Assembly (NCBI GenBank): GCA_030679805.1
Contig: JAUXST010000842.1
Location: 1-17,538 of the forward strand
DNA from: Reyranella sp.
GTDB taxonomy: Bacteria; Pseudomonadota; Alphaproteobacteria; Reyranellales; Reyranellaceae
Direction of reading: 5' to 3'
DNA length: 17,538 nucleotides
Position 1 is the first letter of the stretch; each line of letters starts with the position of its first letter. Made by a program: the position numbers and the translations under genes. Shown here one piece after another: positions 1 through 8,594 of the stretch. A model generated the notes under the pieces. It saw only the letters and a list, made by a program, of their open reading frames with translations. It made no database searches and was not told the origin of the DNA.

Positions 1-699
1 GTCGTCGCTGGCGCCGTCGCAGAGATAGAGCAGGCCACGCACCGCGTGCTCGACGGGCGAGAGTTCGGCGCGCGGGATGCGGCTCACCCGGTTCATGCCC
101 GAGGCGCGGATCTTCACCTGCATGTCGGTGTCGATTGTGCCCGGCGAGAAGCCGAAGATGCGAATGCCGCGGCCGGCCGTCTCCAGGGCGATGGCGCTGG
201 TCACCATGGCGAGCCCCGCCTTGCCGGCGCAGTAGGCGCTCCAACCCTCGAGCGGCCGATGGGCCGCGCCCGAGGAGACATTGACGATGGTGCCGCCGCC
301 GCCCGCCAGCATGCCGCCCAACACCGCGCGCACGACATGGTAGGCGCCGACGAGATTGATCTGGATGTTGTTCGCCCAGGCCGCGGGATCGGAGGTCGCC
401 AGCTCGGCAATCGGCTCGATGATGCCGGCATTGTTGACCAGGATGTCGAGGCCGCCGAGGCGGTCGCGCGTCGCCTGGGCGGCGCGTTCGACGGCGGCAT
501 AGTCGGCGACATCGCAGGCCAGCGCCTCGGCGTGTCCGCCCGCAGCCACGATCTCGTGCGCCACCGCCTCGATGGCGCCGCCGTCGCGCGCCAGCAGCAT
601 CACGGCGGCGCCCTGGGCGGCCAGCGCCCGAGCAGCGCCTTCGCCCAGTCCTCGGCTTGCGCCCGTGACCAGCGCCACTTTTCCATCCAGTCGAGCCAT
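1..699 (-). CDS. SDR family NAD(P)-dependent oxidoreductase (3' end cut by window edge)
   Basis: Short-chain dehydrogenase/reductase, expected to be cytosolic and to oxidise or reduce an alcohol/carbonyl pair with NAD(P). The frame is open from ATG 699 to base 1, giving 233 residues without a stop. Classical SDRs are about 245-255 residues, so only the last 10-20 are missing. Visible motifs: TGASRGLG cofactor loop at residues 12-19, NNAG at 89-92, structural Asn115, and the catalytic Ser142/143, Tyr156 and Lys160 (YCAGK). The post-catalytic SPGTIDTDM stretch is also present. A strong GGAGGAGC ribosome site lies just upstream of the ATG. It sits 50 bp downstream of the aldo/keto reductase in the same direction, suggesting a shared transcript. 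Substrate unknown. Confidence 0.93.
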   Translation of the reverse strand, partial: MARLDGKVALVTGASRGLGEGAARALAAQGAAVMLLARDGGAIEAVAHEIVAAGGHAEALACDVADYAAVERAAQATRDRLGGLDILVNNAGIIEPIAELATSDPAAWANNIQINLVGAYHVVRAVLGGMLAGGGGTIVNVSSGAAHRPLEGWSAYCAGKAGLAMVTSAIALETAGRGIRIFGFSPGTIDTDMQVKIRASGMNRVSRIPRAELSPVEHAVRGLLYLCDGASDD

Positions 700-749
700 T
701 GCTCCTCCCATACGTTGCCTCGATCGCTGCGGGCCATGCGGCGGCGGCT

Positions 750-1724
750 TCAGCTCTTTGACGGCTTCTGCTCTTCCAGCCGGTCGGTGGCCGGCGGCGG
801 CGTGGGCGAGAGGTCGGCGATCTCGGCGCGCAGCTCGAGCGTCATGTTCACCTTCACGGCGGCGAGCGAGTCCTTCAGCTGGTCGAGGTTGCGCGCGCCG
901 ATGATGGGCGCGGTGATCCCGGGATGGGATCCGACCCAGGCGATCGCGGTGCTGACCGGATGCAGGCCCTGCTGCTTGCAGAAGGCCACGTAATTCTCGG
1001 CAACCTCGAAGGTCCAGGCCTCGCCGTAGCGCGCCTCGTACATCTTGTTGGTCTTCAGGCGTCCTGTTGCCTGGCCGAGATACTTGCCGGAAAGAAGTCC
1101 TGCCGCGCCCGGGCTGTAGGGCATGACGCCGATGCCATTGGCCTGGGCCATCGGCAGGATCTCGACCTCGGCCTGGCGCTTCACAAGGTTGTACATCGGC
1201 TGCACGACCTGGAGCCGCGCCCAGTTGTTGCGCTCCTGGATGTCGACGGCGCGCTGGGTCTGCCACGCCGACCAGTTGCTGACGGCGGGATAGAGCACCT
1301 TGCCCGAGCGCACCACGTCTTCCAGGCCGCGCATCATCTCCTCGATCGGCGTCAAAGGATCGAACTTGTGCAGGAACAGCACGTCGATGCGATCGGTCTG
1401 CAGTCGCTTGAGGCTCCGCTCGACGGCACGCACCACATGGCGACGCGAACTGCCGCGCGCGTTGATGTCGTCGCTCTGCGGGCTGAAACACTTGGTGGTG
1501 AGGACGAGGTTGTCGCGATCATCCTTGGCCAGGCGGCCCAGGATCTCCTCCGACTTGCCCTTGTTGTATTCGTCGGCGCAGTCGAAGAAGTTGATACCCG
1601 CATCGCGGACGGCCTTGTACATGGCAGCCGACGTGGCCTCGTCGGCATCGCCGCCGAACGACATGGTGCCGAAGCAGAGTTCTGAGACGGAGACGCCGGT
1701 TCGGCCGAGGAGCTTGATTTTCAT
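750..1724 (-). CDS. Aldo/keto reductase
   Basis: NADPH-type aldo/keto reductase of 324 residues, a normal length for the family; cytosolic TIM barrel. The N-terminus LGRTGVSVSELCFGTMSFGG is typical of the AKR branch that includes L-glyceraldehyde 3-phosphate reductase-like and general stress protein 69-like proteins. The catalytic tetrad is complete: Asp48, Tyr53, Lys78 and His119 (FLHKFD). A C-terminal cofactor-binding segment (PIIGARNLDQLKDSL) is present. The ATG at 1724 is preceded only by a weak ribosome site. It lies 44 bp after the molybdopterin-binding subunit and 50 bp before the SDR, all on the minus strand, so the three may be cotranscribed. The physiological aldehyde or ketone cannot be predicted. 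Confidence 0.95.
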   Translation of the reverse strand: MKIKLLGRTGVSVSELCFGTMSFGGDADEATSAAMYKAVRDAGINFFDCADEYNKGKSEEILGRLAKDDRDNLVLTTKCFSPQSDDINARGSSRRHVVRAVERSLKRLQTDRIDVLFLHKFDPLTPIEEMMRGLEDVVRSGKVLYPAVSNWSAWQTQRAVDIQERNNWARLQVVQPMYNLVKRQAEVEILPMAQANGIGVMPYSPGAAGLLSGKYLGQATGRLKTNKMYEARYGEAWTFEVAENYVAFCKQQGLHPVSTAIAWVGSHPGITAPIIGARNLDQLKDSLAAVKVNMTLELRAEIADLSPTPPPATDRLEEQKPSKS

Positions 1725-1768
1725 CGGCCGAACCTAGCACGTCATGACGGTGCGGGAAGGGGCGGCCC

Positions 1769-4030
1769 CTAGTCCGCCGCCTTCAGTTCCGGCTCCAGCA
1801 CGTCCAGCACCTTGGGCGGCGACATGGGCAGGCTGTAGAAACGCTGGCCGAGCGCGCCGTGGACCGCGTTCGCCACCGCCGCCATTACCGGCACCAGTGG
1901 CACCTCGCCGACGCCGCGCACGCCCTGCGGATGCTTCGGATTGGGAATCTCGATCATGACGGCATCGAGGAACGGCAGGTCCGAGGTGACGGGCATGCGG
2001 TAATCGAGGAAGCCGGCGTTATCGAGCTTGCCGTGCTTGTTGTAGATGTACTCCTCGCTCAACGCCCAGCCGATGCCCTGGGCGACGCCGCCCTGTATCT
2101 GGCCCTCGACGTAGTCGGGATGGATCGCCCGGCCGACGTCCTGGAACGCGGTGTAGCGCGTGACCCAGATCCGGCCGGTGTCTGGGTCGACCTCGACGTC
2201 GCAGATGTGCGTGCCGAAGCCGCCTTCGGCGCCGGTGGTGTTGATCGAGGAGCCGGCGCCGATCGGCCCGCCGGTCTCGGTCGCCCGGGCGGCAAGCTGG
2301 GCCAGCGACAGCGGATCGAACTTGCCGGCGTTGTCGCCGGCGGGCTTCGCCTCGCCGTCTTCCCAGGTGATGGCCTCGGGATCGATCTTCCAGATCAGGC
2401 CAGCGCGGCGGCGCAGGTCGGTGATGACCTTCTCCGCGGCCTGGGTGACCACCATGGCGGAGGCGAACGTGACGCGGCTGCCGCCGGTCAGGTTCGAGAA
2501 GCCGATGCTGCTGGTGTCGCCGATCAGCACCTGCACCTTGGAGTGGGCGATGCCGAGCAGCTCGGCCGCGATGTTGGCGGTCGAGGCCCTGGAGCCGCCG
2601 ACGTCGGGATGGCCGGTCATGACCACCACCGACCCGTCCTCGTTGATGCTCATCTGGGCACTCGATTCGCCGCCGGCATTGAACCAGTAGCCCGAGGCCA
2701 CGCCGCGACCCTGGTTGGGCTTCAGCGGCGCCTTGTAGTGCGGATGGGCGAGCGCCTGCTTCAGCGTCTCCTGGTAGCCCATGACCGGATAGACCGGACC
2801 ATGCACCGCCTTGGTGCCCTGCTTGGCCGAGTTCTTCAGCCTCAACTCGAGTGGATCCATCTTGAGTTTCTCGGCCAGCTCATCCAGGACGCACTCCACG
2901 GCATAGGCGCCGATCGGCGCACCCGGAGCACGGTAGGCCGCGACCTTGGAGCGATTGGAGACGACGTCGTAGCCCAGCGTATAGGCATTCGGGATGTCGT
3001 AGGGGCCGAAGGCGCAACCGGCGGCGCCGCGGATCGGCGAGCCGGGGAAGGCGCCGGCCTGCAGCCAGTAGGTACCCTGGCCCGCCACGATTGTGCCGTC
3101 CTTCTTGGCGCCGATCTTGACCTTGCTGATCGAGCCCGAGGTCGGGCCGGAGGCGCGCATCACTTCCTCGCGGCTCATCACCATCTTGACCGGAAATCCG
3201 GACTTGCGGGCTAGCACCAGCGCCAACGGCTCGAGGTAGATGATGGTCTTGCCGCCGAAGCCGCCGCCGATCTCGGCCGGAATGGCGCGGATGTCGCTTT
3301 GCTGGACGCCGGTCAGCAGGGCCGACATGGCCCGGACCATGAATTGGCCCTGGCTGGAACTCCAGATCGTGGCCTTGCCGTCGGTGACGCTCACCAGGCA
3401 GGCATGCGGCTCGATGTAGCCCTGGTGCACGGCCTCGGTCTTGAAGCTGCGCTCGACGATCACGTCGGCTTCCTTGAAGCCGGCCTCGATGTCACCCTTC
3501 TTGTGCTCGAGTGTGCCAGCGATGTTGGAGGGCTTGCCCTCGAACCTGACGTGGTCGTGCAGCGGGGTGGCGCCGGGCTTCATCGCGTCCTCGACGTCGA
3601 TTGCCCAGGGCAGCACCTCGTAGTCGACCTTGATCAGCTTGCACGCCTCCTCGGCGATCCGCTGGGTGGTGGCGGCGACGGCGGCCACCGGATGGCCGTG
3701 GAACAGCGCCTTGTCGCGCGCCATCACGTTGCGGCACATCCAGCGCATGTCCTGGATGCCCAGCATCACAGGTCCCTTGTCGATCGAGAAATCGACGATG
3801 TCCTTGGACGTCATGACCGCCTTCACGCCCGGCAGCTTCTCGGCCTTCGAGGTGTCGATCGACTTGATGCGAGCGTGCGGGTGGGGGCTGCGCAGTACCT
3901 TGCCCCAGATCATGCCGGGCATGTTGGTGTCCGCGGCGTAGGACGCCCGACCCGTCACTTTGTCTGCGCCATCCGGCCGGGGGGTACGCTTGCCGATCCA
4001 ATTGGTGTCTGGTTTTTCGGTCACGGTCAT
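1769..4030 (-). CDS. Xanthine dehydrogenase family molybdopterin-binding (large) subunit
   Basis: Large catalytic subunit of a molybdenum hydroxylase (xanthine dehydrogenase / aldehyde oxidase / CO dehydrogenase superfamily), 753 residues from ATG 4030. The N-terminal aldehyde-oxidase a/b-hammerhead domain begins around residues 20-130 (DKVTGRASYAAD). The molybdopterin loop GGGFGGK is at 255-261. An AYRAPGAPIGAYAVE stretch follows in the middle of the protein. The C-terminal GVGEVPLVP motif carries the presumed catalytic glutamate, Glu709. An upstream in-frame ATG at 4075 would add 15 residues, but the ATG at 4030 has a better ribosome site (ACAGGAC) and the extra residues look non-family. 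The [2Fe-2S] and FAD subunits that normally accompany it are not visible in the window. Substrate unknown; the CO dehydrogenase AYRCSFR motif is absent, so CO is unlikely. Confidence 0.93.
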   Translation of the reverse strand: MTVTEKPDTNWIGKRTPRPDGADKVTGRASYAADTNMPGMIWGKVLRSPHPHARIKSIDTSKAEKLPGVKAVMTSKDIVDFSIDKGPVMLGIQDMRWMCRNVMARDKALFHGHPVAAVAATTQRIAEEACKLIKVDYEVLPWAIDVEDAMKPGATPLHDHVRFEGKPSNIAGTLEHKKGDIEAGFKEADVIVERSFKTEAVHQGYIEPHACLVSVTDGKATIWSSSQGQFMVRAMSALLTGVQQSDIRAIPAEIGGGFGGKTIIYLEPLALVLARKSGFPVKMVMSREEVMRASGPTSGSISKVKIGAKKDGTIVAGQGTYWLQAGAFPGSPIRGAAGCAFGPYDIPNAYTLGYDVVSNRSKVAAYRAPGAPIGAYAVECVLDELAEKLKMDPLELRLKNSAKQGTKAVHGPVYPVMGYQETLKQALAHPHYKAPLKPNQGRGVASGYWFNAGGESSAQMSINEDGSVVVMTGHPDVGGSRASTANIAAELLGIAHSKVQVLIGDTSSIGFSNLTGGSRVTFASAMVVTQAAEKVITDLRRRAGLIWKIDPEAITWEDGEAKPAGDNAGKFDPLSLAQLAARATETGGPIGAGSSINTTGAEGGFGTHICDVEVDPDTGRIWVTRYTAFQDVGRAIHPDYVEGQIQGGVAQGIGWALSEEYIYNKHGKLDNAGFLDYRMPVTSDLPFLDAVMIEIPNPKHPQGVRGVGEVPLVPVMAAVANAVHGALGQRFYSLPMSPPKVLDVLEPELKAAD

Positions 4031-4074
4031 GGTGAAGGGTCCTGTCCGTTCGAGGAATGAGGTTTTGCCCCACA

Positions 4075-4103
4075 ATCAGAACGGGTCACGCTCCCAAGAT
4101 CAA
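4075..4103 (-). promoter_or_regulatory. Possible sigma-70 promoter for the molybdenum hydroxylase gene
   Basis: On the minus strand TTGATC (4098-4103) and TCTGAT (4075-4080) are separated by exactly 17 nt, each matching 4 of 6 consensus positions. The start site implied would leave a leader of about 38 nt before the ATG at 4030, which also argues against the upstream ATG at 4075. The matches are weak and no expression data are available. Confidence 0.28.
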
Positions 4104-4172
4104 GCGCCATGTGAAAGCTTCAGGCTCCAGCGCCCGTCATGCGGAGGGAGGACGGCCAACCAACGTCTATGG

Positions 4173-4190
4173 TAAGCCAACGTTGACTTA
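4173..4190. promoter_or_regulatory. 18-bp inverted repeat, candidate operator between divergent genes
   Basis: TAAGCCAACGTTGACTTA is a near-perfect palindrome, with 16 of 18 positions matching its reverse complement, centred on AACGTT. It lies in the 207-bp space between the molybdenum hydroxylase gene (minus, start 4030) and the RND adaptor gene (plus, start 4238), 47 bp upstream of the latter. Half of it recurs: CCAACGT occurs at 4160-4166 and 4177-4183. A TTGACT hexamer (4183-4188) resembling a -35 box overlaps the right half, but no convincing -10 follows. Size and symmetry fit a dimeric repressor such as a TetR or MarR protein, often found controlling RND pumps. No regulator gene is present in the window. 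Confidence 0.5.
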
Positions 4191-4237
4191 TTTCGGTGTG
4201 GCCCGAAGCGGACGCCCGGATCGGGGAGGTGAAATTC

Positions 4238-5428
4238 ATGGTGGTGCGGGCCTGGGTCGGGCGCATCGTGGCTGCATGCGTGATTGCAGCATTGCTTGGG
4301 GCAGGGGTGTATTGGTGGACCCGGCCTGTAGCGCGGCCGGCCACCGCAGCGGCGCCACCGCCGCCGGAAGTCGGAGTTGTCACGCTGACGGCGGCAGATG
4401 TGCCCCTGCCACTCCAGTTTGCCGGCCGCGTCTCCGGGTTTCGCGTCGTCGAGATCCGTTCCCAGGTAAGCGGCATCCTTCTCAAGCGTGAGTTCAACGA
4501 GGGTGCGGTCGTCAACCTGGGCGACGTGTTGTTCCGCATCGACCCCAGGTCCTACGAGGCGGCACTGGTGCGTGCGCAGGCACAGGCGGCACAGGCCAAG
4601 GCCACGCTCACGCAGACCGAGGAGAACTACAAGCGCGTCGAGGGTCTCGTGGCCCAAAAGGTCTCGGCGCAAAAATCGCTCGAGGACGCCCTTGCCGCCC
4701 GCGACCAGGCACGTGCCACGATCCAGTCGACCCAGGCCGATGTCGACACGGCCAAGCTCAATCTCGAATACACCGTCATCAAGGCTCCCGTGACCGGCCC
4801 CACCAGCGTCGTCTCGCCGCCGGAAGGCACGCTCGTGCAGGCCCAGCAGACCTTGCTGACCACGATCACGCAGCTCGATCCCGCTTACGTCAATTTCACC
4901 TTCACCGACAGCGAACTGCGCGCCCTGCAGGAGATCAACAAGTCGAGCGAACCGTTGTTCGGTCCGGACCACGTCAAGGTCGAGCTGCAATTCGGCGACG
5001 GCACGGTCTATCCGCAGCTCGGCACGGTCGACACGCGCTCGCGCACCGTCGATCCCAGGACGGGCACGATCCTGGTTCGCGCCGTCTTCCCCAACCACGA
5101 GGGCGGCCTGCTGCCGGGCCAGTTCGTGCGCGTGAACATGACTGGCATCACCATGCCCAACGCCATCGTGGTGCCGAAGGCTGCGATCTCGCAGGGGCCG
5201 CTTGGCGCCTTCGTTTATGTCGTTGAAGCCGACAACGTGGCCCGGGCGAGACAAGTCCGGCTGGCCCGCGAGCTGGATGACGGCTGGATCGTTCGCAAGG
5301 GCCTGCAGTCGGGCGATCGCATCGTGGTCGATGGTGTCATCCGCGTCAGGCCAGGCAATGTCGTCCGACCGGTACCCATCGCGCCACCGGCGACAGCCGT
5401 TGCTCCTGTCGGCGGCTCCAAGCCGTGA
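4238..5428 (+). CDS. RND efflux transporter periplasmic adaptor subunit (membrane fusion protein)
   Basis: HlyD/AcrA-type adaptor of 396 residues that should link the inner-membrane RND pump to an outer-membrane channel. The ATG at 4238 is chosen because GGGGAGGTG lies directly upstream; an in-frame ATG at 4196 lacks this. Residues 7-27 form a hydrophobic N-terminal anchor. The first half of the lipoyl/barrel-sandwich domain is at about 63-103 (ending GDVLFRIDP), followed by an Ala/Gln-rich a-helical hairpin at about 104-175, the second lipoyl half (VIKAPVTGP...GTLVQ), a b-barrel and a membrane-proximal domain. A VAAC sequence at 11-14 resembles a lipobox, but most of the hydrophobic stretch lies after the cysteine, so lipidation is doubtful. 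It is followed after 10 bp by the pump gene. Confidence 0.95.
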   Translation: MVVRAWVGRIVAACVIAALLGAGVYWWTRPVARPATAAAPPPPEVGVVTLTAADVPLPLQFAGRVSGFRVVEIRSQVSGILLKREFNEGAVVNLGDVLFRIDPRSYEAALVRAQAQAAQAKATLTQTEENYKRVEGLVAQKVSAQKSLEDALAARDQARATIQSTQADVDTAKLNLEYTVIKAPVTGPTSVVSPPEGTLVQAQQTLLTTITQLDPAYVNFTFTDSELRALQEINKSSEPLFGPDHVKVELQFGDGTVYPQLGTVDTRSRTVDPRTGTILVRAVFPNHEGGLLPGQFVRVNMTGITMPNAIVVPKAAISQGPLGAFVYVVEADNVARARQVRLARELDDGWIVRKGLQSGDRIVVDGVIRVRPGNVVRPVPIAPPATAVAPVGGSKP

Positions 5429-5438
5429 TCTCGCTCCC

Positions 5439-8400
5439 ATGATTTCCAAGTTCTTCATCGATCGGCCGGTCTTCGCGTCGGTCCTGTCGATCGTGATCGT
5501 GCTGGCGGGCCTGGTCGCGATGCGGGTGCTGCCGATCTCGCAGTACCCGCAGATCGTGCCGCCGGAAGTCGTGGTCTCGGCGACCTATCCCGGTGCCACT
5601 GCCGAGAATATCGCCGCTACCGTTGCCGCGCCGCTCGAGCAGCAGATCAACGGCGTCGAGCGCATGATCTACATGCAATCGACCTCGACCGGTTCGGGCA
5701 CGATGAATCTCACGGTGACCTTCGAGATCGGCACCAATCCCGACCAGAACGCCATCAACGTCAACAATCGCGTGCAGCGCGCGCTGCCGCTGCTGCCAAG
5801 CGAGGTCAGCCGCCAGGGGCTGGTCGTGCAGAAGCGGTCGACGTCGATCCTGCAGGTGCTGACCATGTCGTCGCCGGGCAACCGCTACGACACGATCTAC
5901 ATCAGCAACTACGCACTGGTGAACGTGCTCGACGAAATTCGCCGCCTGCCGGGTGTCGGTGACGCGTCGCTGTTCGGCGCCTCCGATTATTCGATGCGCA
6001 TCTGGCTCAGGCCCGACAAGGTGGCCCAGTACAACCTCACGCCCGCCGACATCGCCGCCGTGGTGCGCGAACAGAATCAGCAGTTTGCCGCTGGCCGTTT
6101 CGGCGAGGAGCCGATGAACAAGCCGCAGGTCTTCACCTATTCGGTGACGACGCCGCCCCGGCTGGTCGACCGCACCCAGTTCGAGGACATCATCATCCGG
6201 TCCGAGGAGAACGGCGGCGCCTTGCGGCTGAAGGACGTGGCCCGCGTCGAGCTGGGCGCGCTTCTCTACGGCTTTTCCGGGACTTTCAACGGCTCGCCGG
6301 CGGTTCCCATCGCCGTCTACCTGCAACCCGGCGCCAATGCGCTGCAGGTCGCGGCCTCGGTCAGGGAAACGATGGAGCGCGTCTCCAAGCGCTTCCCGGT
6401 GGGACTGCGCTACGACATTCCCTTCGACACCACACGCTTCGTCGAGGTCTCGATCGAGGAGGTCGCCATCACCTTCGTCGAGGCGATTGCGCTCGTCGTG
6501 CTGGTCGTCTTCCTGTTCCTGCAGAACGTCCGGGCGATGATCATCCCGGTCATCGCCATCCCGGTGTCGATCATCGGCACCTTTGCCGGCATGTACGTGC
6601 TGGGCTTCTCCATCAACCTGCTGACGCTGTTCGGGCTGGTTCTCGCCATCGGCATCGTCGTCGACGATGCCATCGTGGTGCTGGAGAACGTCGAGCGCAT
6701 CATGTCGACACAAGGCAAGCCGCCGCGCGAAGCTGCCCTTCAGGCGATGCAGGAGGTCACCGGGCCGGTCATCGCGATCGTCCTGGTCCTCTGCGCGGTG
6801 TTCATTCCGGTCTCCTTCCTGGGCGGCCTGGCCGGGGAGCTCTACCGCCAGTTCGCCGTCACCATCGCGGTGTCGGTCGTGATCTCGGGCATCGTGGCGC
6901 TTACGCTGACACCCGCGCTAGCCGCGCTGATCTTGAAGCCGGTGCACGGTGAACCGTCTTGGCCGTTTGCGAAATTCAATCGCGGGTTCGCGTGGGTGAC
7001 GGCGCGCTACACTGGCGGCGTCAGCTTCCTGCTCAAGCGCACCGTGGTGGGTGTCATAGGCTTCGTCGTCGTACTGGGGCTGGTGTTTGCGTTGTTTCAG
7101 CGCATCCCCGGCAGCCTCGTGCCGGCCGAGGACCAGGGATACGTCTTCGTGGTGACGGTGCTGCCGCCTGCCGCCGCGATCGCGCGCACGCGTGACGTCA
7201 CGGCCAAGGCCACGGAAGCGCTGCAGAAGAACCCGGCGGTCGCCAACGTCGTCACCTTCTCGGGCTTCGATCTGCTGTCGCGGGCGCTCAAGTCCAATTC
7301 CGGCATCTCCTTCGTGACGCTCAAGGACTGGTCGCAGCGCAAGGATCCGAGCCAGGACGCGCGCAACGTGGCGCCGGCGATCGGCGCGATCAACGCCAAC
7401 TTCCGCGACGGTGTCGTGATCGGCTTCAATCCGCCGCCGATCCAGGGCATCAGCGTCACCGGCGGCTTCGAACTCTTCCTGCAGGACCGCTCGGGTGGCT
7501 CGCTGAACGGGCTGTCGGAGGCTACGCAGAAAGTGGTGCAGGCGGCGAACCAGCGATCCGAGCTGCGCGGCGTTTCGACCACCTTCACTACCGCCGTGCC
7601 GCAGTATCGCACCGACGTAAATCGCGAGAAGGCGCGTGCGCTCGGCATCCCGATCAACGCCATCTTCGAAACGATGCAGAGTTCGTTCGGCAGCCTCTAC
7701 GTCAACGACTTCTCGCTGTTCGGGCGAACCTATCGTGTCAGCCTCTCGTCGGAGGCGGATTTTCGCGAGAAGCCGGACGACCTGCGTCATGTCTTCGTGC
7801 GTGCCGAGGGCGGCGCCATGGTGCCACTCAACGAGCTGGTGACCTTTACCCGCATCCTGGGGCCCGATACAGTTGACCGCTTTAACATCTTTCCGGCGGC
7901 CAAGATCATCGGCAGCCCGGCACCGGGCTATTCGTCGGGCCAGGCGATCGCCGCCATGCAGCAGGCCGTGGCCACGACGCTTTCCAGCGACTTCAGCATC
8001 GGCTGGACAGGTGCTGCCTACCAGGAGTTGGCGACGGCGGGCACGGGTTCTCTGGGCTTCATCTTCGGCCTGGTGATGGTGTTCCTGATCCTGGCTGCAC
8101 AGTACGAGCGCTGGTCGCTGCCGCTCGCCGTCCTCACCGCGGTGCCGTTCGCCGTCTTGGGGGCTCTGGTCGCCATCTGGTTGCGCGGCCTCGACAACGA
8201 CGTCTATTTCCAGATCGGCCTGGTGACGCTGATCGGCCTCGCCGCCAAGAACGCCATTCTGATCGTTGAGTTCGCCTCGCAACGCTACCAGCAGGGGCTC
8301 TCAGCTTACGACGCCGCCATGGAAGCGGCGCGCCTGCGCTTCCGGCCGATCGTCATGACCTCGCTCGCCTTCATCCTGGGTGTGCTGCCGCTGGCCATCA

Positions 8401-8573
8401 GCGCCGGCGCGGGCTCCGCCAGCCGCCACTCGATCGGCACGGGCGTGATTGGCGGCATGATCGCGGCGACCTTCGTCGCCATCCTGTTCGTGCCGCTGTT
8501 CTTCAGTCTGCTGACGCGGAAAAGGGCAGGGAAGCCAGCGGCCGAGGTTCCTGAAATGAAAAGCGGCAACTAG
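5439..8573 (+). CDS. Efflux RND transporter permease subunit (HAE1/AcrB type)
   Basis: Proton-driven inner-membrane drug/solute exporter of 1044 residues, the usual AcrB length. It begins MISKFFIDRPVFA, the standard HAE1 N-terminus, so the ATG at 5439 is preferred over an upstream ATG in frame that would overlap the adaptor gene. Periplasmic porter and docking domains alternate with two six-helix membrane blocks. Proton-relay residues are conserved: Asp409-Asp410 in TM4 (GIVVDDAIVVLENVER) and Lys937 in TM10 (GLAAKNAILIVEFA). The start is 10 bp after the adaptor stop with no strong ribosome site, suggesting translational coupling. No TolC-like outer-membrane channel follows, so it probably uses one encoded elsewhere. 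Substrates cannot be predicted, though HAE1 pumps usually export amphiphilic drugs, dyes, detergents or aromatic compounds. Confidence 0.97.
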   Translation: MISKFFIDRPVFASVLSIVIVLAGLVAMRVLPISQYPQIVPPEVVVSATYPGATAENIAATVAAPLEQQINGVERMIYMQSTSTGSGTMNLTVTFEIGTNPDQNAINVNNRVQRALPLLPSEVSRQGLVVQKRSTSILQVLTMSSPGNRYDTIYISNYALVNVLDEIRRLPGVGDASLFGASDYSMRIWLRPDKVAQYNLTPADIAAVVREQNQQFAAGRFGEEPMNKPQVFTYSVTTPPRLVDRTQFEDIIIRSEENGGALRLKDVARVELGALLYGFSGTFNGSPAVPIAVYLQPGANALQVAASVRETMERVSKRFPVGLRYDIPFDTTRFVEVSIEEVAITFVEAIALVVLVVFLFLQNVRAMIIPVIAIPVSIIGTFAGMYVLGFSINLLTLFGLVLAIGIVVDDAIVVLENVERIMSTQGKPPREAALQAMQEVTGPVIAIVLVLCAVFIPVSFLGGLAGELYRQFAVTIAVSVVISGIVALTLTPALAALILKPVHGEPSWPFAKFNRGFAWVTARYTGGVSFLLKRTVVGVIGFVVVLGLVFALFQRIPGSLVPAEDQGYVFVVTVLPPAAAIARTRDVTAKATEALQKNPAVANVVTFSGFDLLSRALKSNSGISFVTLKDWSQRKDPSQDARNVAPAIGAINANFRDGVVIGFNPPPIQGISVTGGFELFLQDRSGGSLNGLSEATQKVVQAANQRSELRGVSTTFTTAVPQYRTDVNREKARALGIPINAIFETMQSSFGSLYVNDFSLFGRTYRVSLSSEADFREKPDDLRHVFVRAEGGAMVPLNELVTFTRILGPDTVDRFNIFPAAKIIGSPAPGYSSGQAIAAMQQAVATTLSSDFSIGWTGAAYQELATAGTGSLGFIFGLVMVFLILAAQYERWSLPLAVLTAVPFAVLGALVAIWLRGLDNDVYFQIGLVTLIGLAAKNAILIVEFASQRYQQGLSAYDAAMEAARLRFRPIVMTSLAFILGVLPLAISAGAGSASRHSIGTGVIGGMIAATFVAILFVPLFFSLLTRKRAGKPAAEVPEMKSGN

Positions 8574-8594
8574 CCCAACGCCCACGGAGGCCCG

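Noticed and set aside
1859..3214. 451-residue open frame on the plus strand opposite the molybdenum hydroxylase gene
   Set aside because: It is an antisense shadow; high GC makes long stop-free antisense frames common, and the translation (rich in His, Asp, Arg, Gly) shows no recognisable domain.
1769..4030. CO dehydrogenase large subunit (CoxL)
   Set aside because: The AYRCSFR active-site motif is absent; the corresponding region reads AYRAPGAP.
4238..4300. Lipoprotein signal (VAAC) in the RND adaptor
   Set aside because: The hydrophobic run before the cysteine is only about five residues and continues well beyond it, so an uncleaved anchor or ordinary signal is more likely.
5346..6713. 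455-residue minus-strand open frame opposite the RND pump, and a similar one at 6918-8282
   Set aside because: Antisense shadows of a convincing RND gene, with His/Arg/Asp-rich composition and no domain signature.
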